Source of the DNA: Monarcha castaneiventris obscurior
Lineage: Eukaryota; Chordata; Aves; Passeriformes; Monarchidae
DNA length: 64,000 nucleotides
Direction: 5' to 3'
Assembly: GCA_026261815.1 (NCBI GenBank)
Contig: JAMPIT010000493.1
Coordinates: 3,923,501 to 3,987,500, forward strand
The notes beneath the pieces were generated by a model. The model was given only the letters and a program-made list of their open reading frames with translations, was not told the DNA's origin and did no database searches. Position numbers and translations under genes: made by a program. Shown here piece by piece: positions 38,721 through 55,100 of the stretch (position 1 is its first letter; each line of letters starts with the position of its first letter).

Positions 38721-41078
38721 GGGCTCAGCCTCGGCGGGGGCACAGCCCCCTGCCCACCCTGAGGGACCCTGGTGTCCGGGCACCGTGGGCATCGCCACCG
38801 CCACCCCTCGGCTGTACCGGGACTGATTTTCAAAAGAAAAGACGGTAACCTCGACTTTTCCTTGGGGGCTGAAAGCCATGTCACTTTGGAACCCCCCATT
38901 AGCACCTTCCCATTCTCCGGCCCTAACGGGGACGGGCTGGGGTCCCCTCCTGCCCCCCGGTCATCTTACACCGCCAGGCTCCTCTCCTCCAGCGTGCGGA
39001 GCAGACGGGGCAGGGTCACCTCACCACGGGGGTTCTGGGATGTGGGTGGGTGGGGACAGTGGGAGGATGGTGTTCAGGGGTCTGGGTTCAAGGATGAGTG
39101 TTGGCATTGGCATCCTCGGTGCATGAGCTGGTGACTTTCCTGGGGGGCCGGCCCCTCCCCCAAGTTTGCTGGCCCATGCCCCTGCCCTGCCGTGGGCTGT
39201 CTCCATTAATGCACTGGCAGTGACGGTGCCCTCATAGCTCCCCTCCCTCTGCTCTCCTCCTGAGCAGCACCTGGGCTCCTGGCCCCGAGGTTGCTTTTCC
39301 CCAGGGCATGGAGCAGGGTGGCAGGGGTGGGCAGGAGACCTGGTACCGCCCCCAGCCCGGTCACTAGCCCTCGGGGCATTGATAATTTATCCTCTCTGTC
39401 TTCCGCCCTGCTGTGAGCTCAGGGCTCCGGGCTGCGCCCTCTCTCTGGAACAAGTGCCAAAAGTGTCACCCCCATCCCACCCGTCCTGCCCTCCCCATTA
39501 CACTTTGTAGCAAGGGGTGGATGAGGGTGTGGGAGCTGCCCCCCATCTCCATCCCCATCCCTCTGGCCAGCATTGGGCTGAGAGCATAAGTGGGTTTTGT
39601 TCCAGGGGCAGACACACAGCGATAGTAAAGAAGTAGGGATAAAGCCACAGACCTTGGGGGCCACTGGCAGAGGCCAGGCTCCACTCCGGAGAGCATCAGG
39701 GACAGCCAGAAAGCACTTGGAGTAGCATCAGACCCTGCATCCCAATCTGCCGGGCTCTGGAGCTGTTTGGGGCAGCCCCGGGTGGGAAGCTGAGCCTCCC
39801 TTTCCCCACCTGGTTTTGTCTTTGTCACACGGCTGTGGTAGCAAAGGCCACCTCCTCTTTGCAGGACGCAGCTGCGTTTCAGAGCCACCTTAGCACAGAG
39901 CTGTTCATGCACCGAAGGCAGTGTCCCTGGAGGGGTGTATGTGGGAAGCAGGTTCCCAGTGCCATCCTCCCGGCAGAGCACGGGCTATGCTGATGATGGC
40001 TGTGGCTCCTGAAGAGGGATAAAGCCCTTTTGGGGGGCTGGGGGCTGTGTTCTCTGCCTGGCTCACAGCCAGGGCCGTGGTGGCTGCTTGCTCTGTGGCC
40101 CCAGCGTGGGTCCTGCCAGAGGTGGGTTTGGAGCCGGCCATCCCACTGCTCTCTCTTCTGGGCTGGCCGTGCCTCCTGTAAGCTCAGCAGCTCCCGAATC
40201 CCTCCCTGGGAACCCAGGGCTGGGTGCTTGATGTGAGGGGGTGACAGCTCCAAAACGCCATCCTGTGGCACGTGAGGTGGGAGCTGCAAGCAGCAGGGAG
40301 GGCTGGAGTGGCAGGGAAGAGCCTTGTGCCCCGTTTGGGGACGTGCTGGGTGTCCCAGCCCCAAGGAGCCACCAGCACCGCACAGGGAGAGCTTTGAAGG
40401 TTCACCATCATGCAGAGCTGAGAAAACCACGGCAGCCATCTCTTCCCTAAGTCTCTAGCATGGGTAGGGGAGAGAAAATCGGGCTGATGCTCCAGGGACA
40501 CCTCGTCTGCCAAAGCCCAGCCTTCCTCATGGTTTCAAAGGGGACAAGGACAGCTGGCCTGGCACCCTGGCACAGGGTGCAACGGTGCTTGTGGCTGCCA
40601 GCAGAACGAGGAGGTCCTAGGAGTGACCGTGAGGGTTTTCTGGCTTCTCTGAGCGGTGTCCCCACAGCTGCAGGAGCAGCCAGACAAGCTCTCGGGGCGG
40701 CCACAGACCCGGGGTGGCTGAGGGTGGGCGCTGCCCCTCGCTCAGAGCGCCCGCGGCTGCGATGGAGAGGAGCCGGGAGGATGCTGTGGCCGAGCAGTGC
40801 TGCTGCCTGGCTGTGAGCAAAGAATCCATCCTCTGGGTGGCACAGGAGAGACGGGATTTGGGCGTGGGTGACACCAGTGCCGTCCTCGGCCACCCAGAAG
40901 GGATAAGGGGCAGGCAGGAGCCGCCAGTGCAGCGTGGGGTGAAAGGTGACAGCTCCTTGTCTCACGGGGCAGCCCCTTGTTCCAGTGACCCACGTGTCAG
41001 GGATTTAAGGAAGGAAACCAGATTGCTGCTTATGATTTTGCTTTGAGCATGTTTTGGATTTTAAGAGTATGTTTAATA
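38721..41078 (+). other. RNF157: Probable RNF157 3'UTR and poly(A) signal
   Basis: No further coding exon is seen after the TGA at 38718. The first canonical AATAAA downstream is at 41073-41078 and is followed by a GT-rich stretch (41100-41135), giving a ~2.4-kb 3'UTR. A second AATAAA near 41821 is an alternative. An AATAAA near 38534 lies before the last exon and could end the transcript that uses the 38130 exon. Confidence 0.5.
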
Positions 41079-41611
41079 AAGGGTATCTTATGTCGACAGA
41101 GTGTCCAGAGTCATTTCGTGGTTGCAGGGTGAGGGCAGTCGGGGTGTGGGGAGCTTGGTGTGTAAAGACCCTTTTTGGCTGGGAGCACCCACTCACCTGT
41201 CACCCAAAACCAGCCCAGCCGTTTCAAATGTCCTAAAACACTTCCCAAGGTCCCTTCCAACCTGCATTCCCAACCATCCTAAATCCTGCCAGGATGGAGA
41301 AAGGGCAAATGCAAACTAAACCTCTGCAGGAAGAGTTTGGCCTGGGGTAGAGGCATCTTCCTGGTGTGTGGTGTGGCCTCTGTCACTGCTGGGATGGATG
41401 AGGACACCCAGAGGGAATTTTTCCTGGGGCAGAAGAGGAGCAACAAAGAGCTGGGAGCTCATGCAAGAGAAATCCCTCCAGTGGTGGGGAAGAAAAGATG
41501 TGCTGGGAGCTGAAGTCTTGAAGGTGAGGAGGGCTGGAAGGGGGGGTTATAATTTGGGTTTAGTTGAAGGGGCTGATGATGGTGGGGGGAAGGAACTTGC
41601 AGCCGAAATCA

Positions 41612-41690
41612 GAGTCAAAATCAGAATCAATCAGATTGGAAAAGACCTCTGAGATTATTGATCTCAACCCGTGACTGAACAAGCTGGGGC
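41612..41690 (-). mobile_element. CR1 3'-end scrap, antisense
   Basis: The plus strand contains AGATTGGAAAAGACCTCTGA followed by GATTATTGATCTCAACCCGT, a diverged copy of the reverse-complemented CR1 3' end. Confidence 0.65.
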
Positions 41691-41978
41691 AGGGGGATGG
41701 CTTGCACACGGTCAGATCCTTCAAAGGGATCCCTCCCTGGCCTCTGTCAAAGCCCTAGGCATGGCACTGAGGGGGGCAGGGATTTCTTAGAGAAGCCTGT
41801 GGTTGTAAATTTTTTAATTAAATAAAGGCAGACTCCATCCTTCATTTTTGGAGTCTCCCAGCCCCACTTCAGCTTTTCCCTCATTGCTGTGGGTGCCTCA
41901 GGAGCAAGAAACGGGATGGGGGCACAGGTAGGAGGAAAAAGGCTGGGGTTGACCCCGGCGGGGCAGGACTCAGGTTTT

Positions 41979-42322
41979 CATAGAATCACAGAACGGTTTG
42001 GGTTGGAAGGAATATTGAAGATTATCCAGTTCCAACCCGCCCCACACCACAGGCAAGGACACCTTCCACTATCCCAGGCTGCTCCGAGCCCTGTCCAACC
42101 CGGCCTTGAGATATTCCAGGGATGGGGCATCCACATCTTCTCTGGGCAACCTGTTCCACCACTCTCACAATAATTTCTTCCTACAATCCAATCTAAACCC
42201 ACCCTCTTTCAGTTTGAAGCCATCCCCCTTTGTGCTGTCACCACACCCCCGTGCCAAGAGTCGCTCTCCAGCTCCTTACGGCTCCCTTCGGGCACGGAAC
42301 AGCTCAGGTCACCCCGGAGCCG
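41979..42322 (-). mobile_element. CR1 LINE 3' fragment, antisense, abutting the FOXJ1 promoter
   Basis: The plus strand begins CATAGAATCACAGAACGGTT, the reverse complement of the CR1 3' terminus. It continues through the typical TGGAAGGAATATTGAAGATT and GGGCAACCTGTTCCACCACT blocks, and ends near CACCCCGGAGCC. The element is 5'-truncated, as is usual. Its truncated end lies ~57 bp from the first RFX-type motif of the FOXJ1 promoter. Confidence 0.92.
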
Positions 42323-42378
42323 CCGCTCTCTCCGGGGCCGGGCCGCGGGGTCCCGCAGCATCCCTGGGTACCGCCCCC

Positions 42379-42480
42379 GTCCCCATGGCAACGCGCTGGC
42401 CAATGGCGTGGCCGGAGGATGTTTACGGGGCGTGGCGTCGCCGTGGCAACGCGCGAAGCCTCTCGGAGCCGCTACTTAAC
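42379..42480 (+). promoter_or_regulatory. FOXJ1: FOXJ1 promoter: two RFX X-boxes, CCAAT box and forkhead site
   Basis: GTCCCCATGGCAAC at 42379-42392 is an X-box with one departure from GTNRCC-N2-RGYAAC. GTCGCCGTGGCAAC at 42437-42450 is a perfect X-box. Between them lie CCAAT (42400-42404) and TGTTTAC (42420-42426), a consensus forkhead site. RFX2/RFX3 are known to work with FOXJ1 in ciliogenesis, and X-boxes mark ciliary genes. Control by RFX plus forkhead autoregulation is inferred from the motifs. Confidence 0.7.
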
Positions 42481-42742
42481 CCCGCGCCGGAGCGGCCGCG
42501 GCTCACGGCGGCTCGGCGGGCACGGCCCGGCCCGGGCACACCGCAGGCGGCGGGCACGGGGCACCCGGACACCCGCGGGGCTTCTCTTTCCCCTTCTCTT
42601 TTTTATTTTTTCTTTTTCTTTTTTTTTTTTTTTTTTTTTTGGTATATTTTTACCCCCGCCCCCCCGCCCCGTCTCCTGTTTTTCCAGAAGCTTCTTACCG
42701 TGCCGTGAACTTTGGCTGTCGGGGGGCGACACCGGGACGGGG
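42481..42742 (+). other. FOXJ1: Candidate FOXJ1 non-coding first exon
   Basis: This GC-rich stretch ends at a good donor (GGGG then GTAAGG at 42743) and would splice to the acceptor TTATTGCAG before 43479. It contains a pyrimidine-rich, mainly T, tract at 42588-42642. The TSS is not established. Confidence 0.4.
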
Positions 42743-43506
42743 GTAAGGGGATGCGGCGGGGCCGGGAGGGCGGTGGGATGGGAAGGGCGGCGCGGGCGAA
42801 GCCGCCGTTAGGGCCGGTGGGTCTGCGCGGGGGAGCGGCTCTTGTTGTGCGCCCTCCCGGCGCTCTCCCCTGGCCCAAACACTCGGGATTTCGGGATTTA
42901 CATCCACATCCCCTGCACAGGACTCCCCAAAGTCTGAAGCTGCCGGCTCGCTCCGACTGAGGGTGTGCTTGGGGTGGGATCCCGCCAGCTCCCCCAGCCC
43001 ACCCCTGAGTTGTTTCTGGGTACCAGGGGAAGGTAAAAGCAGAAATAGCATCGAACCGAGAGAAGCTGGCTGCGAAGGGGGAAACTTTAAAGTATTTTGT
43101 CCTGATGTTGAGTGCTGAGCGTTAGTCCTGAGAGTGCCAGGTATCCAGAGATGTGTGTCCCTAAAACACAACCTTGCTTTGTGGGATGGCAGGGCTAGAT
43201 TTTGGTCATTTGGGGGGGGGTTTGTTCAGTTTTTTTTTAATTCTTTGTTCAGCCAGGAGCTTGCTGGGCAGCAGGTCAGTGGGTGACACTGAGGTGCAGG
43301 AGTTCGAGGGAATTTCCCCGAGGCTGAAGGCTGCTGAAGCCCCTCGGGGCAGGTGTTGCAGGTCCCTTGCACAGCACGCCAGGGACGGGTCTCACCCAGC
43401 AGCTCCAGGAGCACCCAGGGCTGTCAGAGAGAGACTGCACCTTGGGGAACCTCACCCCTGTCCCTGTTGTTATTGCAGGATCTGCCCGGGGAGCACTGAG
43501 GGAGGC

Positions 43507-47474
<3,968 letters not shown>

Positions 47475-49110
47475 GACTTTTGTAGGATGCTCTCCCCAGG
47501 CTGGGACTTACAAGGGACAAGATTTCCTAGAGATGCCCATGGTGGCTTTTACCAGCTTCGTTGTAAGGTTATTCCCAGAAACACCAGGGAAAAAACCCAC
47601 CACCCCAGGAACTGCCTGCTGTGTCTCTAAAGGACACCTCAGAAGTCTCTAATTTTCTCAAGAGAAGAAAGTTAACACTACTTATTTTTTTACACTTTAC
47701 TTTGGAAAAAGAAATGTGAATTACGATGGATTCTTTTCCGTCAGGGCTAAAATTACCTGTGAAATCCCATCTATGACATGAGATTCCTGGTGGCTTAGGA
47801 CTTGATAGACTTAAGTGCAATTTCCACACCTCTTTGTCTCTCTGTTTCTCTCTGTCTTTCCTTTTTCTGTCTCAGTGCAGTTGGTAGGTACAGTGTGATA
47901 ATTAGCTGGTAAGAAAATACAGGTCCCTTCTGGATTCTCCAAGTTCAACATCCCAGCTGACTTGTGCCTAGGGAAGAAGAAAAGGTTTATAAAATCAGCA
48001 AGTGTGCCTCTTTAGATGTTTTTATATAATCTATTATATATTATATATTCAAAGAAATCTATATTTTTTAGCACTAGAATTTCTTAAGGGGGGAGGGGAA
48101 GACTGGAAATGCAGTTTGAGTGTTGGTTTATATTTTCACTGTTTAAAGGTTTTGTGTTCACTGTTCTGTAAAACAAGACCACACAAGGGAGGATTCCTGC
48201 ACCAGCAGGTTTTGTGAAGAATCCAGGAACTGGCCCTGGCAGGAGAGGAGCAGCAGGGACCGGGGTGCTCCCAAAACTGGCTTTTGTATTTTTTGTACCC
48301 AAAATCCTTGCTGCAGTTGCCAAAGGGTCTGGAGCACCATGAACCCTCTCTTTCACCCACTGACAGCCCCTCTCAGCTTTTTTGGTCTGAGACTGTTGCT
48401 GTTCACTTCTCCAGCTCTTCCATCAGGCTCTGAGCGTAAGGAAAACCCCATGGGCTGGCCCTCAGCTGTGGGTGATGGAGCCACTCCACACTGAATGCTC
48501 CCAGGTGGGACCGAGGAGGAAAGAAATCCACATTCAGGCTCCATCCAGGAGCTCAGGCCAAAGACTGTGCGTGCAACAGGCTCTGGGAACAGCAGTGGAA
48601 ATGAAGTCCCATCCAGCCAGGAGAAACATCAGGATTGACACAAAGAGAAGCTTTGGCCCTTTGGCTCGGTGTGCAGCGAGAGCGTGGCAGGGTCAGTGCA
48701 AGGTAACCTGGAAATATTTTGGGAGCAGGGCCAAACTCTGCTGAAACTTGACTTGAAGCTCTCAAGAACTGGATTCTTTGCCTCTCCTTTGCTGTGGGCT
48801 GTGAGAGGTAGAGCAGCCATTAGGTAGGAGCAAGTAGAAGCTGGAATTTTAGTGGTGTGTCTTAGACTTGGCAAAAGAAATGGAAGATTGTAAATAGATT
48901 CTGTTTTGGTTACAAAAGCACTTAGGAGGGGCTTTGGGGTCAGTGTAGTTGTTTGTATTGACAATGTTTCTTTTTACTCGCTGTTTTTCTTCTGTTTTCC
49001 TGCTTTGGGGATTATGTTGGAGAACTACAGAGATACTTGTGCAATTTAACTTTTTTTCATGCAAAGTTATTTACAAATTAAAAAAAAAATAATAATAAAG
49101 AAAAAAAAAT
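47475..49110 (+). other. FOXJ1: FOXJ1 3'UTR and candidate poly(A) signal
   Basis: The sequence after the stop becomes AT-richer, with AT-rich elements at 48020-48070. The AATAAA at 49094-49099 is the best signal seen, embedded in an A-rich run, and would give a ~1.6-kb 3'UTR. The true end could be earlier at a non-canonical signal. Confidence 0.5.
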
Positions 49111-52100
49111 TGAGAAGAAAAAAGCCCTTTTGCCTCCTTGCTTCCTTTCCCCAGCCCAGCCCTGCTTGTACACCCAGTCCCAGGACACAGGAGCTCTCAC
49201 CCACTTCCAGAGCTGTGCAGCAATTCCCTGTGGGGAAACTGAGGCATGAACCACCCTCAGTGGTTACACACCACCTATGTGACACAATGTTGGCCATGCC
49301 CGGTGTCCTGAGCCCTGGGAGCTGCTCCCAACCCTGGGAAAAGCCTTCCCTGGCCCTGCAGGGAGCTCCTGGGGTTGACAGGGAGGATCCCTCTCCTTGT
49401 GCCATGTCTCCACCTGGCCCTGTAGATGCTCCAAGATGCCCAAGTGGCTTCAGAGTAATTTTGGGTACAGGCTGGGGAGAGGAGCAGCACAGAGATCCCC
49501 CTCCAGACCCTGCCTGGGGCTCCTCCAGCTCGGTGCTTTGGGTGCACCCACTGCTGCCTATCCCATCCCTCTGGCCCCGAGGACACAGCCCTGGCCTTCT
49601 CCCCAGCTCATGAGGAGCACCCTATCAGCTCCTGGATCCCCTCAGCACCAGGCACTCCAGCAGCCAGTCCCAGAGCTGCCACAGCTGCTCCCAATCCAAC
49701 CAATCTCAGCCCAGAATAAGGCCTGGGCTCAGGACAGACACTTGCCTTGGTCTGTGTGTGCTTTGTGCTGGGAAGGCAGGATGCTGCCCTTGGGAAAAGG
49801 TAGGGGGAACAGCTTTGATGTGTCTGGGGAGGGGGGAATACAGAGGCAGATTAGGGCTTTCCTTTCAGCTTTGGGATATTGGGGGCCATGAATACCAGGA
49901 GGCATAAAGGAATTCCTTGTCCTGGCTTCTCCTCCTCTCAGGTCCGTTTTGGAAGCACAGGAAGAGCTGCTCACTTCTTCCTCCCAGTACTGGTGGCACT
50001 TCAGGGCTGCAAAAAGCTGGCACTTTCCCTGCCCCTCAGTCTGCCTCTTTAATTTGTTTGGCCAGGCACAAACATGTAGTACTGTTTTCAAACCCCCTGG
50101 AAAAGAGAAGCCTCCAGCATCCCCACCCTGCCAGGGGACTGAAAAAAACAACCTTGCCAGGAAAAAATATTCCAGCCTGCCGGAGCCAGCCGAGGGGTTT
50201 AAAGTGAGAAAGGGTGAATATAAAGGAGGAACCAGGCGAGGCCTGAAACAACCTCGTTTTGTTCAGCAGCTGAAAGCAACCAAACCGACTTGGACGTGAA
50301 TTTTCCTTTCTTTCAGCGAGATAGCTTGGAGGGGGTGGCGCTTTTTCACGCGGCGGGCAGGAGGCGCAGGAGCCGGGGGTGCTCCGGGTGGTGGCAGCGC
50401 TTCCCGCGGGCGGGACGCGGGACACAAAGCGCGGCTGTGCCCGGGGCGAAGCTCGGTGCCAGCAGCGAGGTCAGGACCCGGCAGCCGCGGACCTGCCCGG
50501 GCTTGCCGGTGGCAGTGGGGCTGCAGCCGGGGCTGGGGCTGCTCCAGCCCCGCGGGCTGCCCCGGCTCGCCCGGCACCGGGGCGGGGATGGGATGCGGAC
50601 CCCGCGCTGGCAGTGTCCGCCCTGCTACAAGCAAAGAACCCGGAGCGCTCCAGCCCAGAGCTGGCTGCGTTTTGGGGCATCCACCAGCACCCACCGAAGA
50701 GGGTCTGGGATGAACCCAGCTCCAAAAACTCCCTGCAAGCTCAGCTCGCTGCCCTAGTGAGGTCCTTCCCCAGCTGGTTATTGAGCACATGGCAATTATT
50801 CCTTTATTATTTATTTCTGCTATTTCCCCAGCCGTCCCCTCATCCATCATCCCTCCCTGATGGGCAAACATTGACACCTCAAACCAATCTCCCGCTCACA
50901 GAGGCAGAAAAAAATATACACATAAGCCCTTCTTTTCTCTCCCTTTCTTGCCGTGTCTTTCTTTTCCCTCCATTGAGTGTGGGGCTGGCATGGAGCCATT
51001 CTGGCAACAGCCGGCTTTCACTTGCTAATCATCCTAAATATTGAAAATCAACCCTAGAATAAACAGCTCAAAGATTGGGGCCATCTCTGCTCTGTTTGGA
51101 AATGCTAATCTCGCTGCCTTTTGTTTTCCTTGTGTGGATTTGGTGCCTTGAATTTGGAGGAGGTCACAGCTCATGGGTTCTCTCTTCATCCCCAGATTTC
51201 TAAAAATTTTTCCCCTCTCATCGTAAAAAATTCAGCCCATTTTAACATCCTAGGCTGGGACTGTTGGAGTGGTGAGGGGGGAGAAGGGGGAAACAGGAGG
51301 GAGGAGGGTAGGGAATGGACTTGCCTTGCATGACAATGAATGAACCTCCAAAGTTTGGGAAAAACCAGGATCCCAAACGTGCATCCAGGAGCTCACATAG
51401 ATGTGAAATCTCTTGGGAACCCCACTCAGACAGAGAGATCTACTTGGTACAGCAGGTCCCTGGAAATGGGGATGGCATCGGGGCAGCCTGGCACTCACGC
51501 AGGGCAGGGCTTGGGGACAGCTCAGGGCCTCTCCATCCCTGTGATGCTGATTTTTTAGTGCTTCATACCTGATGGGCTGGAGGTGCCATAGCAAACTCCA
51601 GATGGGCTGTGCTGAGCCCCTCGGCTGGGCTCTGATGGCTTTGCCTGGAGGGATCAGGCTGGATGCAAACACCTCTCTGCGGGGCTGCAGGGGCACTGGG
51701 GGAGGTGGCTTTGAGAACTGAGAGGGGACAAAGCCCCTCTCCTGCTTTTCCAGCAGTGACCTTGCACTGCCAGCAGGGCCCAGCGGGACCTGTGGCACTC
51801 ACACAGCCCGGACAGCTCTCAGCACCCCGATGGGGAAACTGAGGCAGGGCTGATGCGGGTCTGAACCCCATTATCTCGGCAGAACTTTCGGAGCACGTCT
51901 GCACCTATTTCAGTCCTGTTCTTGTGCGGTGTGTGGAGTGCTGCACCCTCTGGCATGGGGGAGCTCATCCAGCTAAAGTCCCCTCGGGTGCCCACGTCCC
52001 TCTGCGCCCCAGGGAGCCCCGGGACGGGTCAGTGGCCGTTGCCAGTCGCTGTTCCCGGCTGGCACAATGTCCCGGCAGGCCGGGGCTTGCCCTGCGGCTG

Positions 52101-55100
52101 GGAGAGGGGGAGTGCCAGTGGCCACAATGCAACAGCCCCTGCGTAAGAGCCGTCACATGGACACGCTCGGCTGCCCCTTCCTCATCCTCAGCCCCACCGT
52201 CCCCCCGATGCACGCTCGGGTAGGGGGCTGCAGCCCCACAGGGCTCCTGCTCCTCCAGCCCGGCCCATGCCGTGGAAAGGGCTCCCTGTGGACACGGTGG
52301 GGACACATCCAACTCCCCAGTGGAGGGGCTGAGCTGCCGGAGCTGTGCCAGCATCGCCTCCTTCTTTGGGAAACCACGTCACTCCGAGGTCGAAACTTGG
52401 CCGGTTTGCAAACAAGCACCGGGGCCACGGGGATTTCTTTACAAAGGGTGTTTTTCCAGGTGATTTATTTCCAGGTTTGGAGCGTTAGGACCATCCCATG
52501 TTTTGAGATTGTGGGGTTTTTTCAGTGCCATCATGACAGTGAGAAAATGGCTTTAGAAATCCAAAGCAAGCACACACCTTTGGTGTCTGACTCCTTGGGA
52601 TGGGTCTTAAACCCCTCAAAGTGGGTGGAAGCTGGGGCAGGGTGCAGGCTGTGCACTCCCTGGACACAGCTCTCCTGCTGTGCTGCTGTGGGCAGAGCCA
52701 GGCATTTGGGGAATTGCCCAGTTTGGAGCAATGGGGGCCAAATATTCGGGATGAGTAGCAAGTGTCAGGTGTGGATCCTTTGGGATACTCCTGTCCTGTG
52801 CACAGGGACCACTGGGCTGGAGGCTGGCACAGGCAGCAGGAGGGCTCAGGGCATTACGAGAGGCGGGTGTTGACCTAGAAATCGCAAGGAATTTGGCCTG
52901 GCACCGTGCTGGCAGGCAACCTGCCAGCCTGGCAGCCGAGGGAAGCACGGCTCTGCTCTGAAACAGAGCTCCTTTTCCCCATGCCTGGCTGGGAGAGGTG
53001 ACTGCTGCCTGCCCCAAGGGCTCTGGGAGTATTTGGGGCTCGCTGGTGTCAAGGGGTGGGATGCTCATTGCTCCTACCAGAGGCATCAGGTTTTGCTCCT
53101 TCAGGGAGCCCGTGCTCCCACCCGGTATGGGGTCGGTGCCAATTCTCAGCTGGGGAACGGGAGGGAGCAGCCTGGCAAGTGCTGGGGGGGGGGAGTAATG
53201 CTCCATCCTGGCAGCTTTTGGTTACGAGACACATTAACAGGCAGGAATGTGCAAACATCCAAAGGTCGGAGCTGTGCAAGGCGGCTGTGGTGGCTCCAGT
53301 CCCTGGGAATGCAGCAGACAGAAGCAGGACCCCCTTGTCCTGCTGCAGGCAGGCAGGGATGACTGAGGAGAGTCCCCTCTGCACGGGGCTCATTGGACCT
53401 GCACCCCTGAGCAAACCCCATGGCCTCGCTGGGCAGCTCCTTGCCATCCCTGAGTGAATTCCTGCCGAGGGGATGAGGGCAGCTGCAGCCCTGCATGGCC
53501 TCCCTGTTCCTGTCACGTGGGGGATGTGTGCCCAGCACCAACCCGCATGGCAAACACCCCCCTTCCTTCCCCAGCAACGTGGCCGAGGAAGAAAATGAGC
53601 ATCATCCCCCAGCCTGGCCCCCAGCTCACAAAACACAGTGCCCTGGACTTGCCCTGTCCCCTGCACCAAGGCTCCTGCTATGTGCACACGCATCCCACCC
53701 ATCCCAAACCCACCTGGGAGCCTCCTGCTCCAGGGAGGCTCTGCCATGTGCTGAGTGGCACCTTGCTGTCCCCCAGTATGTGCCAGCTCCTTGGTGGCCC
53801 AAGGGGCTTGCCCAGAGCAGGGGATGTCTACCCTGCTCCCCTCACTCTGGCAGAGCACTAAGTAAACAGTGACGAGGGGAACCTCGTTAATCCCGGGCTT
53901 TCATTTACAAAAAGCCATTTAGAGCTGGCTCTGCAGGCAGTTATCAGAGCACAGGGGAGGTTTTCCCAGCAGGACCTTAATTCCCTCCGCAAATAAAGCC
54001 AGAGGGAGGGAGAGCACAGCTTGTGGCTGTGATAGTTGAAGGCTTGGGGGGCACTTCTGGGGCCAGCCTTGAAGGGGCTGATTGCCATGAGCTCCTTCCT
54101 GCAAGGAGCAGGGAGGGCCGTTGAGGGATTTCCCTGCCAGGCACTGTTTCAGGGCAATTCCTGCCGTGCCACATCCTTCCCTGGAGCAGCAACGCTGGCA
54201 TGGGCCTCCTCAGGGCCACACAGAAATGGCTGGGAAGCTGCTGAAGCCCAGGTGCCAGCCCTTGTCCCACACGGACCTGGTTTTCCGGGAGCAGTGCACA
54301 GAGCATCGCAGTGCTCTGGACCCAGGTCAGGATCAAAGCGAAGTCCGAGGGGCTTGGGGCGTTACCAGGGAGGCAAAGTCCTGTGGTGGATTTGGTTCCT
54401 GTCTCATCCCTTCAAGTTCATGGACACGTACCAGCCAAGGGCGCATGCCTGGGTGCATCCCATGCTCTGTCTGTGCACACTCACTCCCTTTTTCAGGGGC
54501 TCCCTGCTTATAACCCCACCTGGAAGGGAAAACTGGGGGCTTGTCAGGCAGCTCAGAGCTATTGGTTTTCTGTCTGAAGATTAATTTGGCTGAAGATTGA
54601 TCACTTTTTCTGTCCAGCTGAACAGAACAGGCTGTGTCCAGGGAGGAGGGAACACCAGTGACAGTGTTCCCGAGTGTTCCTGCAGTCTGGGGCACTGGTG
54701 GGTGACACCATGGGGAACACAGTCCCGGACAGCCCTGCAGCCCAGAATGGAAGGTCTGTAAATTTATGTTAATCCCGACTCCTCCATACTCTGATCTCTC
54801 TCCTCTCCCACATCAAATGCAAAGCCCTTCTGGAGGCTCTTGGCTGCATTAATCTTGTTTTGCCCTCACTGCTTCCTCGGGCAGCTCCTGTGGCTCGGGA
54901 ATGCTGCTGCCCTGTTGCATCCCCGCTGTCCCCTCCTCACTTTCTTGCAGGAGTAGGATTAACCCTGCCAGTGGGAGGCAGGAGAAGCATAAGTCATTTT
55001 TTTTGCAACAAAATGACTATATTTTAATGCAGGAACTCTTCCTGGGGTGAGCAGTGCTGAGCCACAATGCAGGGGACAGAAAGTCCCTGCTTTAAGAGCT

